A stretch of 64,000 bases of DNA from JAPUDS01 sp964536265 (lineage in GTDB: Bacteria; Patescibacteriota; Saccharimonadia; Saccharimonadales; Saccharimonadaceae), in contig CAZHVV010000005.1 of the NCBI GenBank assembly GCA_964536265.1, forward strand, positions 7,414-71,413, written 5' to 3'. Positions 37,046-46,448 of this stretch are shown one piece after another; the stretch's first letter is position 1, and each line of letters opens with the position of its first letter. The position numbers and the translations under genes are program-made. Under the pieces are notes generated by a model, which was not told the origin of the DNA, did no database searches, and saw nothing but the letters and a program-made list of their open reading frames with translations.

Positions 37046-37804
37046 ATGAATACAGACGTCTCACCAACTCCCTCTGTACAAACTCCTGAACATACTGGGG
37101 ACCGAGTGGTCAGTACAAAAACAAAATTTGACCTTGCACGACAGGCGATTACTGAACTCCGACTCGACAAGGAGCATCCGTTTGTACCAACCCCTGACAT
37201 TGATATAGTTTGGGTACTCTCAGCTCCTGGAACCGTCAAAGAAATTTCACAAGATGGTTCCTACGCTGGCGAGTCTTCCGATTTAAAGAATGTGGAACAT
37301 GGGCTCGACTTAGTTCGAGAAATAACTGCTCTTCGACTTGATAAGGCCGTTGATGATGTTACGAAAGAGGATGTTGGGTTACATGGACCGATATTTTACT
37401 ACAATGGTGAAGATGGTAGTACAGAAAACACGAAATACCCTCAAAATAAGCATCTTGCCGAGCTAGCAGCCACTCCAGAATTTCCAATTCCTGAATCAAG
37501 CGTTTATATTGATCATATTGAAATTGCACATACTCCTGCACAAGTTGAGAGTATTGCTCGTTATCTTAAGGAACACCCAGACATTACAAAGGTTGCAGTT
37601 GTTTCTATTGGCGCTCATTCAGCTCGAGTCGGACGATATTTAGAGCATTACAAAAACATACTGCCCGAGTCTGTCCAGTTCTTAAACGCACCGGCGACCC
37701 AAACCCATAACCCTGTAGGCACTACTTTACGTGAAGTACGCAAAATCCCACACTATTTAGAAATGGGACATCTCTCTGAGAAATCATATTTTCATAATGA
37801 TTAA
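37046..37804 (+). CDS. DUF218-like (YdcF/SanA-like) protein
   Basis: 252 residues from ATG 37046. The pattern HTPAQVESIARYL followed by VAVVSIGAHSARVGRYL resembles DUF218 proteins, where a NTxxNA element is followed by a conserved His-Arg step. No signal peptide or membrane helix is seen, unlike many DUF218 proteins. A second member of the same type lies at 52795. Members are linked to envelope processes, but the reaction is not known. Confidence 0.5.
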   Translation: MNTDVSPTPSVQTPEHTGDRVVSTKTKFDLARQAITELRLDKEHPFVPTPDIDIVWVLSAPGTVKEISQDGSYAGESSDLKNVEHGLDLVREITALRLDKAVDDVTKEDVGLHGPIFYYNGEDGSTENTKYPQNKHLAELAATPEFPIPESSVYIDHIEIAHTPAQVESIARYLKEHPDITKVAVVSIGAHSARVGRYLEHYKNILPESVQFLNAPATQTHNPVGTTLREVRKIPHYLEMGHLSEKSYFHND

Positions 37805-37905
37805 GTAAATCTCACTAGTTCCTTAAATACCCTACTGTAGTGAATTAACACAATGTTATTGTTTTTCTGAACTATTTATGCTTAAATATATAGGTAATCG
37901 CAGTC

Positions 37906-38496
37906 ATGCGAAAAGGGTCTCCCGTGAAAATAAAATCAAAAAACAAACTATCGAAACCATCGAGAATTATCCTCATCGCCAGCGCCGTTATACTTGTAGT
38001 AGCAGGGGGTGTCTTGAGTTATTTATATTTTGCACAAAAAGGTCCTTTTACCCCAGAGGCCTCAAACATAAACTACGGCCCTGCAACCAGTGAAGAGATT
38101 AACGCTGGAAACGATATAAAAGAACAGAATTCGCAGTCAGATACCTCAAGCCCAGGTACAGGAAGTGATACTACACCAACTCCTCCGCAAGGCGACCCTA
38201 GCAAATCTACGGTGGGCGTTGAAATCACAGCTGCAAACCAAAATGGCAGCACAATCAATATCCGCACTCTCATTCAATCATTATCATCGAATGGAACCTG
38301 TACACTCAGTATGAATGGACCGGCAGGAAAGACTTACACAGCATCCTCAAAAACACAGTTAGGACCAAGTACCAGCACTTGTATGGGCTTTGATGTTCCT
38401 GTCGCCTCACTCTCTCCCGGAGACTGGACTGTGACAATCAATTATGAGGACAGCGCCACTACGGGCTCTGCCACTAGGGATGTAACGGTACTATAG
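37906..38496 (+). CDS. single-pass membrane protein with Ser/Thr/Pro linker
   Basis: The 196-residue protein has a basic N-terminus, one membrane helix (about 20-42), a Ser/Thr/Pro/Gly-rich linker (about 75-100) and an Ig-like C-terminal domain with two cysteines (CTLSMNG and CMGFDV). A GTG at 37924 is a possible alternative start. It abuts the next gene with no gap, so the two are likely made together. The function is unknown. Confidence 0.55.
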   Translation: MRKGSPVKIKSKNKLSKPSRIILIASAVILVVAGGVLSYLYFAQKGPFTPEASNINYGPATSEEINAGNDIKEQNSQSDTSSPGTGSDTTPTPPQGDPSKSTVGVEITAANQNGSTINIRTLIQSLSSNGTCTLSMNGPAGKTYTASSKTQLGPSTSTCMGFDVPVASLSPGDWTVTINYEDSATTGSATRDVTVL

Positions 38497-40029
38497 ATGC
38501 GTAAATTACTCACACTTTCATTGCTCGCTGCAATGTTTTTTGCGCTTATCCCTCAGACCTCTAGTGCGGCGGTCGTTGGGTTTCAGGCGGGTCGCATCAT
38601 CGACAACATGGTATTCACGAACAATCTTTCGATGAATCCTGACCAGATACAGACGTTTTTAAACTCCAAAATGCCCACCTGTGATACTTGGGGCACACAA
38701 AAGTTTAATTCTACCCAAACACGTGCGCAGTATGCTGCTACTATCGGTAAATATCCGCCCTTCACCTGCTTAAAGGATTATTCCGAAAATGGGTTAACCG
38801 CTTCTCAGATTATCTACAATGTCGCTCAGCAATACCGTATCAACCCGCAAGTTCTTATTGTATTACTACAGAAGGAGCAGAGCCTAGTAACCGACAGTTG
38901 GCCATATGCAAGCCAATACCAAAAGGCAACCGGCTATGGTTGTCCCGATACCGCTCCATGTAACACCTTGTATTATGGCTTTACAAATCAGCTGACAAGA
39001 GCATCCAATATGTTCCGTAAAATACTAGATAACGCATCAGATTGGTATACTCCGTATATCCTAGGAAATAATTATATTCGTTATAACCCAGATGTCGCCT
39101 GTGGTGGTAGTACGGTCAATGTCCAAAACCGTGCAACTCAAGCACTCTACAATTACACCCCATATCAACCTAACCAGGGTGCCCTTGATGCAGGTTGGGG
39201 TACTGCACCATGCGGCACGTACGGGAACCGTAACTTTTATTCGTATTTTACCAGCTGGTTTGGACCCACGCAACGTAACCTGGTCCATGTTCAAGGTGAT
39301 GGTGTTTATCAGGTTGAAAATGGCATCAAACGTGCTTTTCCAGATGAGATAACATTCCTAAGCTATGGGTACGAATGGTCTGACGTACTGTCAATTGGCA
39401 GCGCCGAGTTTAACCTCATACCCAGTGGAGCAGCAATGCCCTATAACGTCCACTATCGAGATGGACAGCTTGTAACAATGGATGGAAATAGCATTTACCT
39501 CATTGTTGACGGGCAAAAAAGAAATATCCCGAGTGAATCAGTATTCCTAAGTTATTCATGGAAGTGGTCATATGTCAGAACAATCAGCTCTCAGGAGTTC
39601 AGCTACATACCTGATGGCACGGCAATACCGTATAACGTCAGCTTTCGAAATGGGCAGCTCGTACGAGCTACAGGTTCTACTGGAGTCCATTTAATTCAAG
39701 ACGGTACTAAGCGTGGGTTCCCTAGCGCTGAATCATTCTTGAGCTATAGCTACCAATGGACATCAGTTACCAATATACCAAGCGTAGAATTGGGCTTAAT
39801 CCCACCTGGCCTGGACATGCCCTATAACGTCCACTATCGAGATGGACAGCTTGTAACAATGGATGGAAATAGCATTTACCTCATTGTTGACGGGCAAAAA
39901 AGAAATATCCCGAGTGAATCAGTATTCCTAAGTTATTCATGGAAGTGGTCATATGTCAGAACAATCAGCTCTCAGGAGTTCAGCTACATACCTGATGGCA
40001 CGGCAATACCGTATAATACTACCCGCTAA
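38497..40029 (+). CDS. secreted protein with lysozyme-like domain and four repeats
   Basis: This 510-residue protein has a signal peptide (cleavage near SSA-AV). Residues about 30-265 contain INPQVLIVLLQKEQSLVTD and ATGYGCPD, which I read as a lysozyme/glucosaminidase-type fold with a possible catalytic Glu in QKEQ. The rest is four repeats of 63-64 residues, each with FLSYxxxW and IPxGxxxPYN. Repeats 2 and 4 are identical in DNA. The repeats probably bind the cell wall or a glycan. The last 11 bases overlap the end of the leftward glycosyltransferase gene. The enzyme activity is inferred only. Confidence 0.6.
   Translation: MRKLLTLSLLAAMFFALIPQTSSAAVVGFQAGRIIDNMVFTNNLSMNPDQIQTFLNSKMPTCDTWGTQKFNSTQTRAQYAATIGKYPPFTCLKDYSENGLTASQIIYNVAQQYRINPQVLIVLLQKEQSLVTDSWPYASQYQKATGYGCPDTAPCNTLYYGFTNQLTRASNMFRKILDNASDWYTPYILGNNYIRYNPDVACGGSTVNVQNRATQALYNYTPYQPNQGALDAGWGTAPCGTYGNRNFYSYFTSWFGPTQRNLVHVQGDGVYQVENGIKRAFPDEITFLSYGYEWSDVLSIGSAEFNLIPSGAAMPYNVHYRDGQLVTMDGNSIYLIVDGQKRNIPSESVFLSYSWKWSYVRTISSQEFSYIPDGTAIPYNVSFRNGQLVRATGSTGVHLIQDGTKRGFPSAESFLSYSYQWTSVTNIPSVELGLIPPGLDMPYNVHYRDGQLVTMDGNSIYLIVDGQKRNIPSESVFLSYSWKWSYVRTISSQEFSYIPDGTAIPYNTTR
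39436..39635 (+). repeat. exact 200-bp direct repeat, copy 1
   Basis: This segment inside the secreted repeat protein is identical base for base to 39817-40016. The offset of 381 bp equals two protein repeats (63 + 64 codons), so recombination between copies would keep the frame. Confidence 0.9.
39817..40016 (+). repeat. exact 200-bp direct repeat, copy 2
   Basis: Second copy of the repeat at 39436. It ends about 13 bases before the end of the gene, so the duplication makes the C-terminus of the protein. Confidence 0.9.
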
Positions 40030-42328
40030 CTTTAGATTTCAATTTCCTATAGGACTTCTTGGCTAGCACTTTTAGGGTGTACACATAACCGTGTAACTTT
40101 AGGCTATTATCTAGTCGGTCGATCGCAACGCTCAGTCGATTAGTATGTTGTGGCACCACTGGTTGTTGATACGAAGTAAGTTTTTCGGAAACATCCAAAT
40201 ACCTACTAACCGTGATATCAATCACGCGTTTGTACTCTACTATTAGCTCCTTATCTTGATCTGAGATTATCCTGTCTGGTATAAGGGACCTGTCAACAGA
40301 CTCATCATGAATGAGGTTATTTAATAACATTTTCCATCTCTGAATAAACAGCTCTTCTCGATACATATTGGCGGTGTCTATCGCGTTTCTAGAAAACGCA
40401 GCATAATCAGATTTACTATCAACCAGTTTTACAATTTTTTTAGCGAGCCCTACATAATCATTCTGCTTGGCAACAACTCCGTTCTCGCTATCCCTCACAA
40501 TCTCATCAAGCCCCAGGTAGTCAAAACATGCGCATGGAACCCCTCTTGCCATTGCCTCAACAAGAACTAACGCAAAGCCTTCGAGATCTGATGTTAGCAA
40601 CAGGATGTCCGCATTATCGTAAAATTTCTTGACGTTTTTCTGGTCACCATGTATAACAACTTTGTTTTCTGCTATACCCAGCATCTTGATATAGTCACCA
40701 AGCCGAATATAATTTTCGTGAATAAGGGGGATATCTAAGTTACAATATCCAACGATATCTAGTGAATAATCTGGATCAATCTTTGTGACCTCACTGAATA
40801 CTTTGATTATCCTATCTATCCTCTTTAGCTCATCTTCCCCAAACCTTCCAACTGCTAGAATTCTCTTATTGTGCGGAGTTCTAGACTTAACAAGATCCTT
40901 TTCTATACGTACAGGATTTGGAATTAGTACTCCATTACTGTTATCTAAATTATAAGAATTACAAGCAATCTGACTTATCCATACTACTACATTAGCAGCA
41001 CTGAAAGAGATAGGCTGTTTCAATGCAACAGGCAAGAGTCTCTCCATCATATAAGGCAACATAAAATGAGTGTGATTGTAGGCTATCGACTTCGTGTGTG
41101 TTCCTTGCAAATTTGGGTAAATATCCAGGAATTCTTTATCAAAGTTTGGGTTACCAACAAAAATATCTATACCCAAAAGTGCTGTTACGTTCATAATTTC
41201 ACGTATTAGGCTGTGATTATTGAGCTTAATAACTTGCACACTTTTCGGTATCGGCAACCCTTCATTGGCCTCTAGGTTGTCGTCATTAATGGCAAGAAAT
41301 ATTTCATAGTCCGACTCTAGTGCTTGAAATAGATACGATGTGACCCTCTCGACACCACCCATTCTCCACACATTACTGTAGAATAATATTCTCTTTTTCT
41401 TACCCCAACTCGTCATAGGAGTAGTACTGAACCTACCTATCTCTGCTGAGAGGATATCTTTAAATCTCTCTCCATTATTCTTACGATAATATTCTAATAT
41501 ATTCCGTAAAATCATAGACGAGGTTCTCGTAAAACCAGCGTTCTTATATATATCGTACTCTTGCCAAACTTTATCTTCGCCTCCATCACTCATAAAATCA
41601 TGGAATCGATCTGTACTTATGGCGTGTAGAAAATCATAGTGAAGCTTATCGCCAGCTTCCATCATGAGATTTTGTTTTGTTACACTATCCTGCCCATTGT
41701 GTCGACGAGATATAACTAAACTTTTCTCAAGTAGCACAAAATCATATTGTTCATTCAGCCTAAACCACAAATCGTAGTCCTGAGTAACTGGTAGTTCGGG
41801 GTTAAAATTGCCTACCTTTTTGAATGCAGCTTTAGGAATTAGCAAAGAACAGCCATTTACCCCTATGTCACCCCCGATTGCTAAGAAAATATCAAAGTAA
41901 CTAAACAGTTTGTTATCTATCTTATCCTTCTTTGTCACGCCGCTATCAAAAAGCACCTTTGCTTCACATGCAACGATAGTCCTCTTTGGGTCATGTTTTG
42001 ATAGAAACTTTATCTGCTCTTCAATTTTTTTCTTCTCATACATATCATCATGACTCAGCCATGAGAAGTATTCACCGGTCATTTTTTCTATGCCAAAGTT
42101 TAGGGCAGTAGCTACACCGCCATTTGTTTTTTTATAGTACTTAATCTTCTCCCCATATGAACGAGCGATGTTCTCGGTAGCCCCACCATCATTCGAACCA
42201 TCGTCGACCACTATAACTTCGGTATTTTTGTATGTTTGAGCTAGCGCACTATCAATAGCCTCTTTTAAGAAATTTGATCCATTATAAACCGGGATGATGA
42301 TAGATACTTTTTTTGATCCGGCTGTCAT
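40019..42328 (-). CDS. two-domain glycosyltransferase (GT2 + GT4)
   Basis: In this 769-residue protein, residues 1-240 form a GT2 domain (VSIIIPVYNGSNFLKEAIDSA, VVDDGSNDGG, SHDDMYEKKK). Residues about 315-650 form a GT4 domain (RMGGVERVTSYL, VGRFGEDELKRIDRII, DLEGFALVLVEAMARG). A helical tail follows. Two enzymes on one chain probably add successive sugars. It is the last gene of the leftward polysaccharide operon. Confidence 0.85.
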   Translation of the reverse strand: MTAGSKKVSIIIPVYNGSNFLKEAIDSALAQTYKNTEVIVVDDGSNDGGATENIARSYGEKIKYYKKTNGGVATALNFGIEKMTGEYFSWLSHDDMYEKKKIEEQIKFLSKHDPKRTIVACEAKVLFDSGVTKKDKIDNKLFSYFDIFLAIGGDIGVNGCSLLIPKAAFKKVGNFNPELPVTQDYDLWFRLNEQYDFVLLEKSLVISRRHNGQDSVTKQNLMMEAGDKLHYDFLHAISTDRFHDFMSDGGEDKVWQEYDIYKNAGFTRTSSMILRNILEYYRKNNGERFKDILSAEIGRFSTTPMTSWGKKKRILFYSNVWRMGGVERVTSYLFQALESDYEIFLAINDDNLEANEGLPIPKSVQVIKLNNHSLIREIMNVTALLGIDIFVGNPNFDKEFLDIYPNLQGTHTKSIAYNHTHFMLPYMMERLLPVALKQPISFSAANVVVWISQIACNSYNLDNSNGVLIPNPVRIEKDLVKSRTPHNKRILAVGRFGEDELKRIDRIIKVFSEVTKIDPDYSLDIVGYCNLDIPLIHENYIRLGDYIKMLGIAENKVVIHGDQKNVKKFYDNADILLLTSDLEGFALVLVEAMARGVPCACFDYLGLDEIVRDSENGVVAKQNDYVGLAKKIVKLVDSKSDYAAFSRNAIDTANMYREELFIQRWKMLLNNLIHDESVDRSLIPDRIISDQDKELIVEYKRVIDITVSRYLDVSEKLTSYQQPVVPQHTNRLSVAIDRLDNSLKLHGYVYTLKVLAKKSYRKLKSKVSG

Positions 42329-42347
42329 AGATAATTCTTCCTCAGTG

Positions 42348-45300
42348 TTATCTTAATTTCTTGTAAATCTTCTTAGCGACTCTAACAGATGTAACGTAAA
42401 CACCGTCTCGTTTGACACTTTGAGCCGTCGTCCTCAGCAATCTACGTGCTTTAGCTGCAGCATTCTTGTCAATAATAACTATCTTGCTAATTGGCTCAAT
42501 CTGATAATGCTTCTTCATTCGTTGCAGTATTTCGCTATCGGATTTTGAGATTGAGAAATCTGCAATAATCTTGCCGTATAAAGTGTCAATCGCTTTCGTA
42601 TAGTCCTCTTTATCATGATGCTTTTTAGCATACTCCGAACACAATGCAGCTCGCGTCTCTCTTTCCTTCTTCTTGTCTATATAATACTTGACTGCTTCGT
42701 AGTATTTATGCTTGTCCCTCTCCGTTGAGACACCGTGATTTGGTGCATCCACGGCGTCTGTCAGTGACGTCCCATCAATCACAATCGGTAGTGTTCCGCA
42801 GGCCATCGCCTCAACCGCCATCATGCCAAAGTATTCACGACGTGAGGGCATTAGGAATAGGTCAGCTAAAGAGTATAGGTCAGCTAGTAACTTATCGTCT
42901 TTAATCCATCCGTATGTCGTAACCTTAACAATCTTTGCCAAATCATCAAGATCCCCTGCACTACCTACTACGATTAGGTGAATATTATCATATACATTAG
43001 CCAAACGCTCTACTGTGTACTTTATGTAGTCAGTTCCCTTGCGACTACCTCCGCTTCCACGCGCCATTAAAACAATGTCTGAGCTTTTGACTTTGTATTT
43101 TTTCCTTGTCTTTTCCTTGTCTTTTTTCGTAAAGATATCCAGATCAATACCAAATGGTATGTAGTAAATATTCTTGCCCTTAAACATGGCTGATTTTTCT
43201 AACATAGTTTTTGTGTATTCCGAGTTGGCTATGTAAGTAATGTCTGATTTCTCAAGGGCATTTTTCTTTATATCATAGCTAACCGCCATATCATCTATTT
43301 CACCGGAGAAGAAATATCCCTCATCATCTCCCTCAATAGGGTCTCCTCCTACAATCCAACTATCGTGAATAGTCCAAACTATGGGCTTGATTCTAGATGC
43401 AAGAGGGAGAAATGAAAAATCAAGAAGACCATTATGCATAAGATGAAAGTGCACAATGTCCGCGTCAAGGAATGCTTTGTTGTACAGTACCTCGCACATT
43501 ACATGGTTATTTATATAATCTAGTTTGTATCGCTGCCTCAGCAAAGTTGATGTATTCCTATAATACTCACGGTCCTTATCTTCACCCGCAATAATGTAGG
43601 TGTTCGGATCGTCTGATTCCTTATTCCAAACGAGATGGCTAGAATCAACGTTTAACTTGCGCAAATTAATGTGTAAATCATGGCCATTAAACTTATTTCC
43701 AACCAGGTCATTGTCGCCAATTTGAAGATTTGAGTAGTGAGGCATAGGAAGACTTGCTTTTTGCTCGAAGTACTCGACTCTACTAGCTTTATTTGGCATG
43801 TCACTTGTACGCATCAAATTTGCAAGATAGCTATATATCCCCGCCCTTGTCACAGATTCCAGCTCTTTAACTTCTGGTGGTATTGCTTTGCCTGAAAAGA
43901 ACTCATCAAGCCACCGAACTACCTCGTCGGCAGATTTGTACCTATCTGCAGATATCCCCCCTTGATGAGACCGCCAAGCGCCTAGATACTTTGGTATATA
44001 CAAGAACTCGCCTTGGAGCGCCATATCCCATAGCATCTTTATGTCATTGATGTATTTGTAGCTGCTATCCTTTATCTTCTTCCTATTTTTAAAAGCAGTT
44101 TTTCTTATAAATGCGCCCGGTGTTGCTGCATAGCAGTTGAACTTTGGAAGGTCAGAAAGAAGATTAAATTCTTCGTTCAAGACACGTTCAATTATCTTGC
44201 CCTCAGCATTAATGATATAAAAGCCAGAGTAGCCTATAACGTGCTTTTTATTCTTATCCAGCCCTGCCACCATCTCCTTCAGCAAATCTGGCATTGCGGT
44301 ATCATCAGAATTTATTTGAGTAAAGTACTCACTATTACAAATTTCCCAGCCAATGTTAACTGTTTCTGCTTCACCCACATTCTCATGGTATAAGTAAAAA
44401 TAATTTGGCTTATCTTTAATATGATTGGCAACTACTTTTCCCGAATCATCACGTGAGCCATCATCTAATATAATATAAACGAAGTCAGTATAAGTTTGAG
44501 CATCGATACTCTTCATGGTTTCTAGCACATAGTGTTTATTGTTATAAAGTGGTGTTATCACCGTTACTTTTGCTTTTCGCTGTCTAATTGAGCTGATCCT
44601 ATCTGATTCAATTTTACGAATCATTCGACTCAGATACTCCTTTGTTCGCTTTAAGTCCGAGGACTTAAAGTGTAGCCATGTTTGAATAAGGAAGTTATAT
44701 TCAGACCCCTCAATGTCTTCCATGCTCTCAACACTTATAGCTTTCAGAAGATGTAGTGTCAGAGCATCAAATTCACTTAGGCCTTCTTCATCCATATCAT
44801 CTCTGACTGCACCGGATCTATTGGACATAATATTCTCTAGCGCATAGATATTGTGTTTTTCGGATATTGCGTAGCAAACAATCCCGTAGGAAAAGATTGC
44901 AGTGCTGGCTTTTTTTGATAATTCAGATGCACTTCTATAATCGCAAAAAACAAATGAGCTATTGATGTTACCACTCAGAAATAGACTCTCAATATCTTGT
45001 CTGTGCTTGTTAGATTGACCACCTTCTCCATCAAGTTGCGGATATACAGCAACTACAAGCGACGACTCGGCGGGGTCTTTTCGGTAAGCCCTTACTAGTC
45101 TTCCTGTAGCGGATGGCCGCAACACCTCACCACTACTAATCCAAGCGATATAATTACCAGTAGCATTGCTTACACCGTATGTGGCGTCTTCAGCTAAATT
45201 ATCATTGAGGCTATGATAATACCGTATCTTCGATGACTTATATTTATGTATCAGTTTTTCAAGACCATGCTTATAATTACCGACGATAATGACTTCGGTA

Positions 45301-45407
45301 TTTCGGTATTTTTGCAGAAGTATGCTATCAACTGTCTTTTCTGTCTGACTCTTATTTTTTCCGGTAGCAAGTACGATATACGTTACCTTTGGTAATGATT
45401 TAATCAT
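42348..45407 (-). CDS. three-domain glycosyltransferase (GT2-like + GT2 + GT4)
   Basis: In this 1019-residue protein, residues 5-130 look like a GT2 fold but lack the usual DDGS and DxD acids (IISSGEVL-like region in their place), so this part may be inactive. Residues about 275-480 are a full GT2 (TVITPLYNNKHYVLETM, LDDGSRDDSG, NSDD). Residues about 640-970 are GT4 (MARGSGGSRKGTDYI, SRREYFGMMAVEAMACG). It overlaps the methyltransferase gene by 8 bases. It may act as a chain-building enzyme for the exported polysaccharide. Confidence 0.8.
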   Translation of the reverse strand: MIKSLPKVTYIVLATGKNKSQTEKTVDSILLQKYRNTEVIIVGNYKHGLEKLIHKYKSSKIRYYHSLNDNLAEDATYGVSNATGNYIAWISSGEVLRPSATGRLVRAYRKDPAESSLVVAVYPQLDGEGGQSNKHRQDIESLFLSGNINSSFVFCDYRSASELSKKASTAIFSYGIVCYAISEKHNIYALENIMSNRSGAVRDDMDEEGLSEFDALTLHLLKAISVESMEDIEGSEYNFLIQTWLHFKSSDLKRTKEYLSRMIRKIESDRISSIRQRKAKVTVITPLYNNKHYVLETMKSIDAQTYTDFVYIILDDGSRDDSGKVVANHIKDKPNYFYLYHENVGEAETVNIGWEICNSEYFTQINSDDTAMPDLLKEMVAGLDKNKKHVIGYSGFYIINAEGKIIERVLNEEFNLLSDLPKFNCYAATPGAFIRKTAFKNRKKIKDSSYKYINDIKMLWDMALQGEFLYIPKYLGAWRSHQGGISADRYKSADEVVRWLDEFFSGKAIPPEVKELESVTRAGIYSYLANLMRTSDMPNKASRVEYFEQKASLPMPHYSNLQIGDNDLVGNKFNGHDLHINLRKLNVDSSHLVWNKESDDPNTYIIAGEDKDREYYRNTSTLLRQRYKLDYINNHVMCEVLYNKAFLDADIVHFHLMHNGLLDFSFLPLASRIKPIVWTIHDSWIVGGDPIEGDDEGYFFSGEIDDMAVSYDIKKNALEKSDITYIANSEYTKTMLEKSAMFKGKNIYYIPFGIDLDIFTKKDKEKTRKKYKVKSSDIVLMARGSGGSRKGTDYIKYTVERLANVYDNIHLIVVGSAGDLDDLAKIVKVTTYGWIKDDKLLADLYSLADLFLMPSRREYFGMMAVEAMACGTLPIVIDGTSLTDAVDAPNHGVSTERDKHKYYEAVKYYIDKKKERETRAALCSEYAKKHHDKEDYTKAIDTLYGKIIADFSISKSDSEILQRMKKHYQIEPISKIVIIDKNAAAKARRLLRTTAQSVKRDGVYVTSVRVAKKIYKKLR

Positions 45408-46446
45408 TCGTTCGACCTCGCCGCATTATACTTTTAACCTTATCGAGCTTTTCCGCATATTTCCATCGTTTGCTCGAATAGATTGCAGAAAGCTCATTCA
45501 GTAGTCTCGAGTACTCAACTTTGAGGCCCTGCATATCTGCTAACAGTAATGTGTTCTCATCTCTCAATTTGGCATTTTGATTGCGGTATTTTATTTCCTT
45601 GCTGATGGGATTTAGCGTATTTAATAGACTAGAGTACATTTTTCTATCTATATTATTGTTGCTCTTAAGCTCCAAAATGGCCATAAATTCTTGGGTGTTC
45701 TCCTGTGTTCCATAAAATTCACTAATCTCAAAGCTAGAGAGTCCTGCCCTGTCTAGGTCGTACAGAAACTTTACGAACTGATAATCTGCAAATGGCCAGA
45801 AATGGATGTCATCCGGCAATTTATCATTTTTAGCATTTTCATAAGCTTGTATCGTCTTGTTGAAGTCTGTTATTGGCAAAATGTCATTCTGCGATTCATC
45901 ATTCCAAAAATATTTCGGATTATTTTCATGTACGACATTATTTGCAAAATCAAATACTGCGTTATAGTTCATACGCTTTTCAATATACGTATTGTATGCG
46001 TCAACAAAAGTGGTGCCGTTTCTAAAGTGATCAAAACAGTAACGAGCATCCGGATAAATGATGACCAATTTTCCATTTTTCCTTAGCAAGCTAGTAACTT
46101 CTTGAAAAAAATTTACAATATCTGGTATATGTTCTATCACGTGCGACAGTACAATAACATCAAACTTCTCTACATCTTTAAATGAATCTTCGTACGTGCC
46201 TTTTACTACATAATCAATGTCAACGATTGTATCAATATCTATATGAATACCCGTAGACTCAAGGTAGTCGTTCCCTGTGTAAAGTTTCTTGATATCATTG
46301 CTATTTCGTATATCCGCATAATAGGCATTTGGGTAGTCAGACTTCTTTACCATTGGCCAGTTTAATGGCCCAAACTCTAGTATTCGGTCAGACTTATTTA
46401 TAACCTTTGTTCGTACGTATTCTCTGAAGTCCATCCAATTGGTCAT
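45400..46446 (-). CDS. SAM-dependent methyltransferase with C-terminal coiled coil
   Basis: The 348-residue protein has a class I methyltransferase fold: ILEFGPLNWPM is the SAM-binding loop, and VIVLSHVIEHIPD is the motif found in many sugar methyltransferases. The last 70 residues are predicted coiled coil, ending in a basic stretch. In Wzm/Wzt systems a terminal methyltransferase can cap the chain and set its length, and a coiled coil can measure it. That would fit here, but is inferred from context. Confidence 0.75.
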   Translation of the reverse strand: MTNWMDFREYVRTKVINKSDRILEFGPLNWPMVKKSDYPNAYYADIRNSNDIKKLYTGNDYLESTGIHIDIDTIVDIDYVVKGTYEDSFKDVEKFDVIVLSHVIEHIPDIVNFFQEVTSLLRKNGKLVIIYPDARYCFDHFRNGTTFVDAYNTYIEKRMNYNAVFDFANNVVHENNPKYFWNDESQNDILPITDFNKTIQAYENAKNDKLPDDIHFWPFADYQFVKFLYDLDRAGLSSFEISEFYGTQENTQEFMAILELKSNNNIDRKMYSSLLNTLNPISKEIKYRNQNAKLRDENTLLLADMQGLKVEYSRLLNELSAIYSSKRWKYAEKLDKVKSIMRRGRTND

Positions 46447-46448
46447 TA

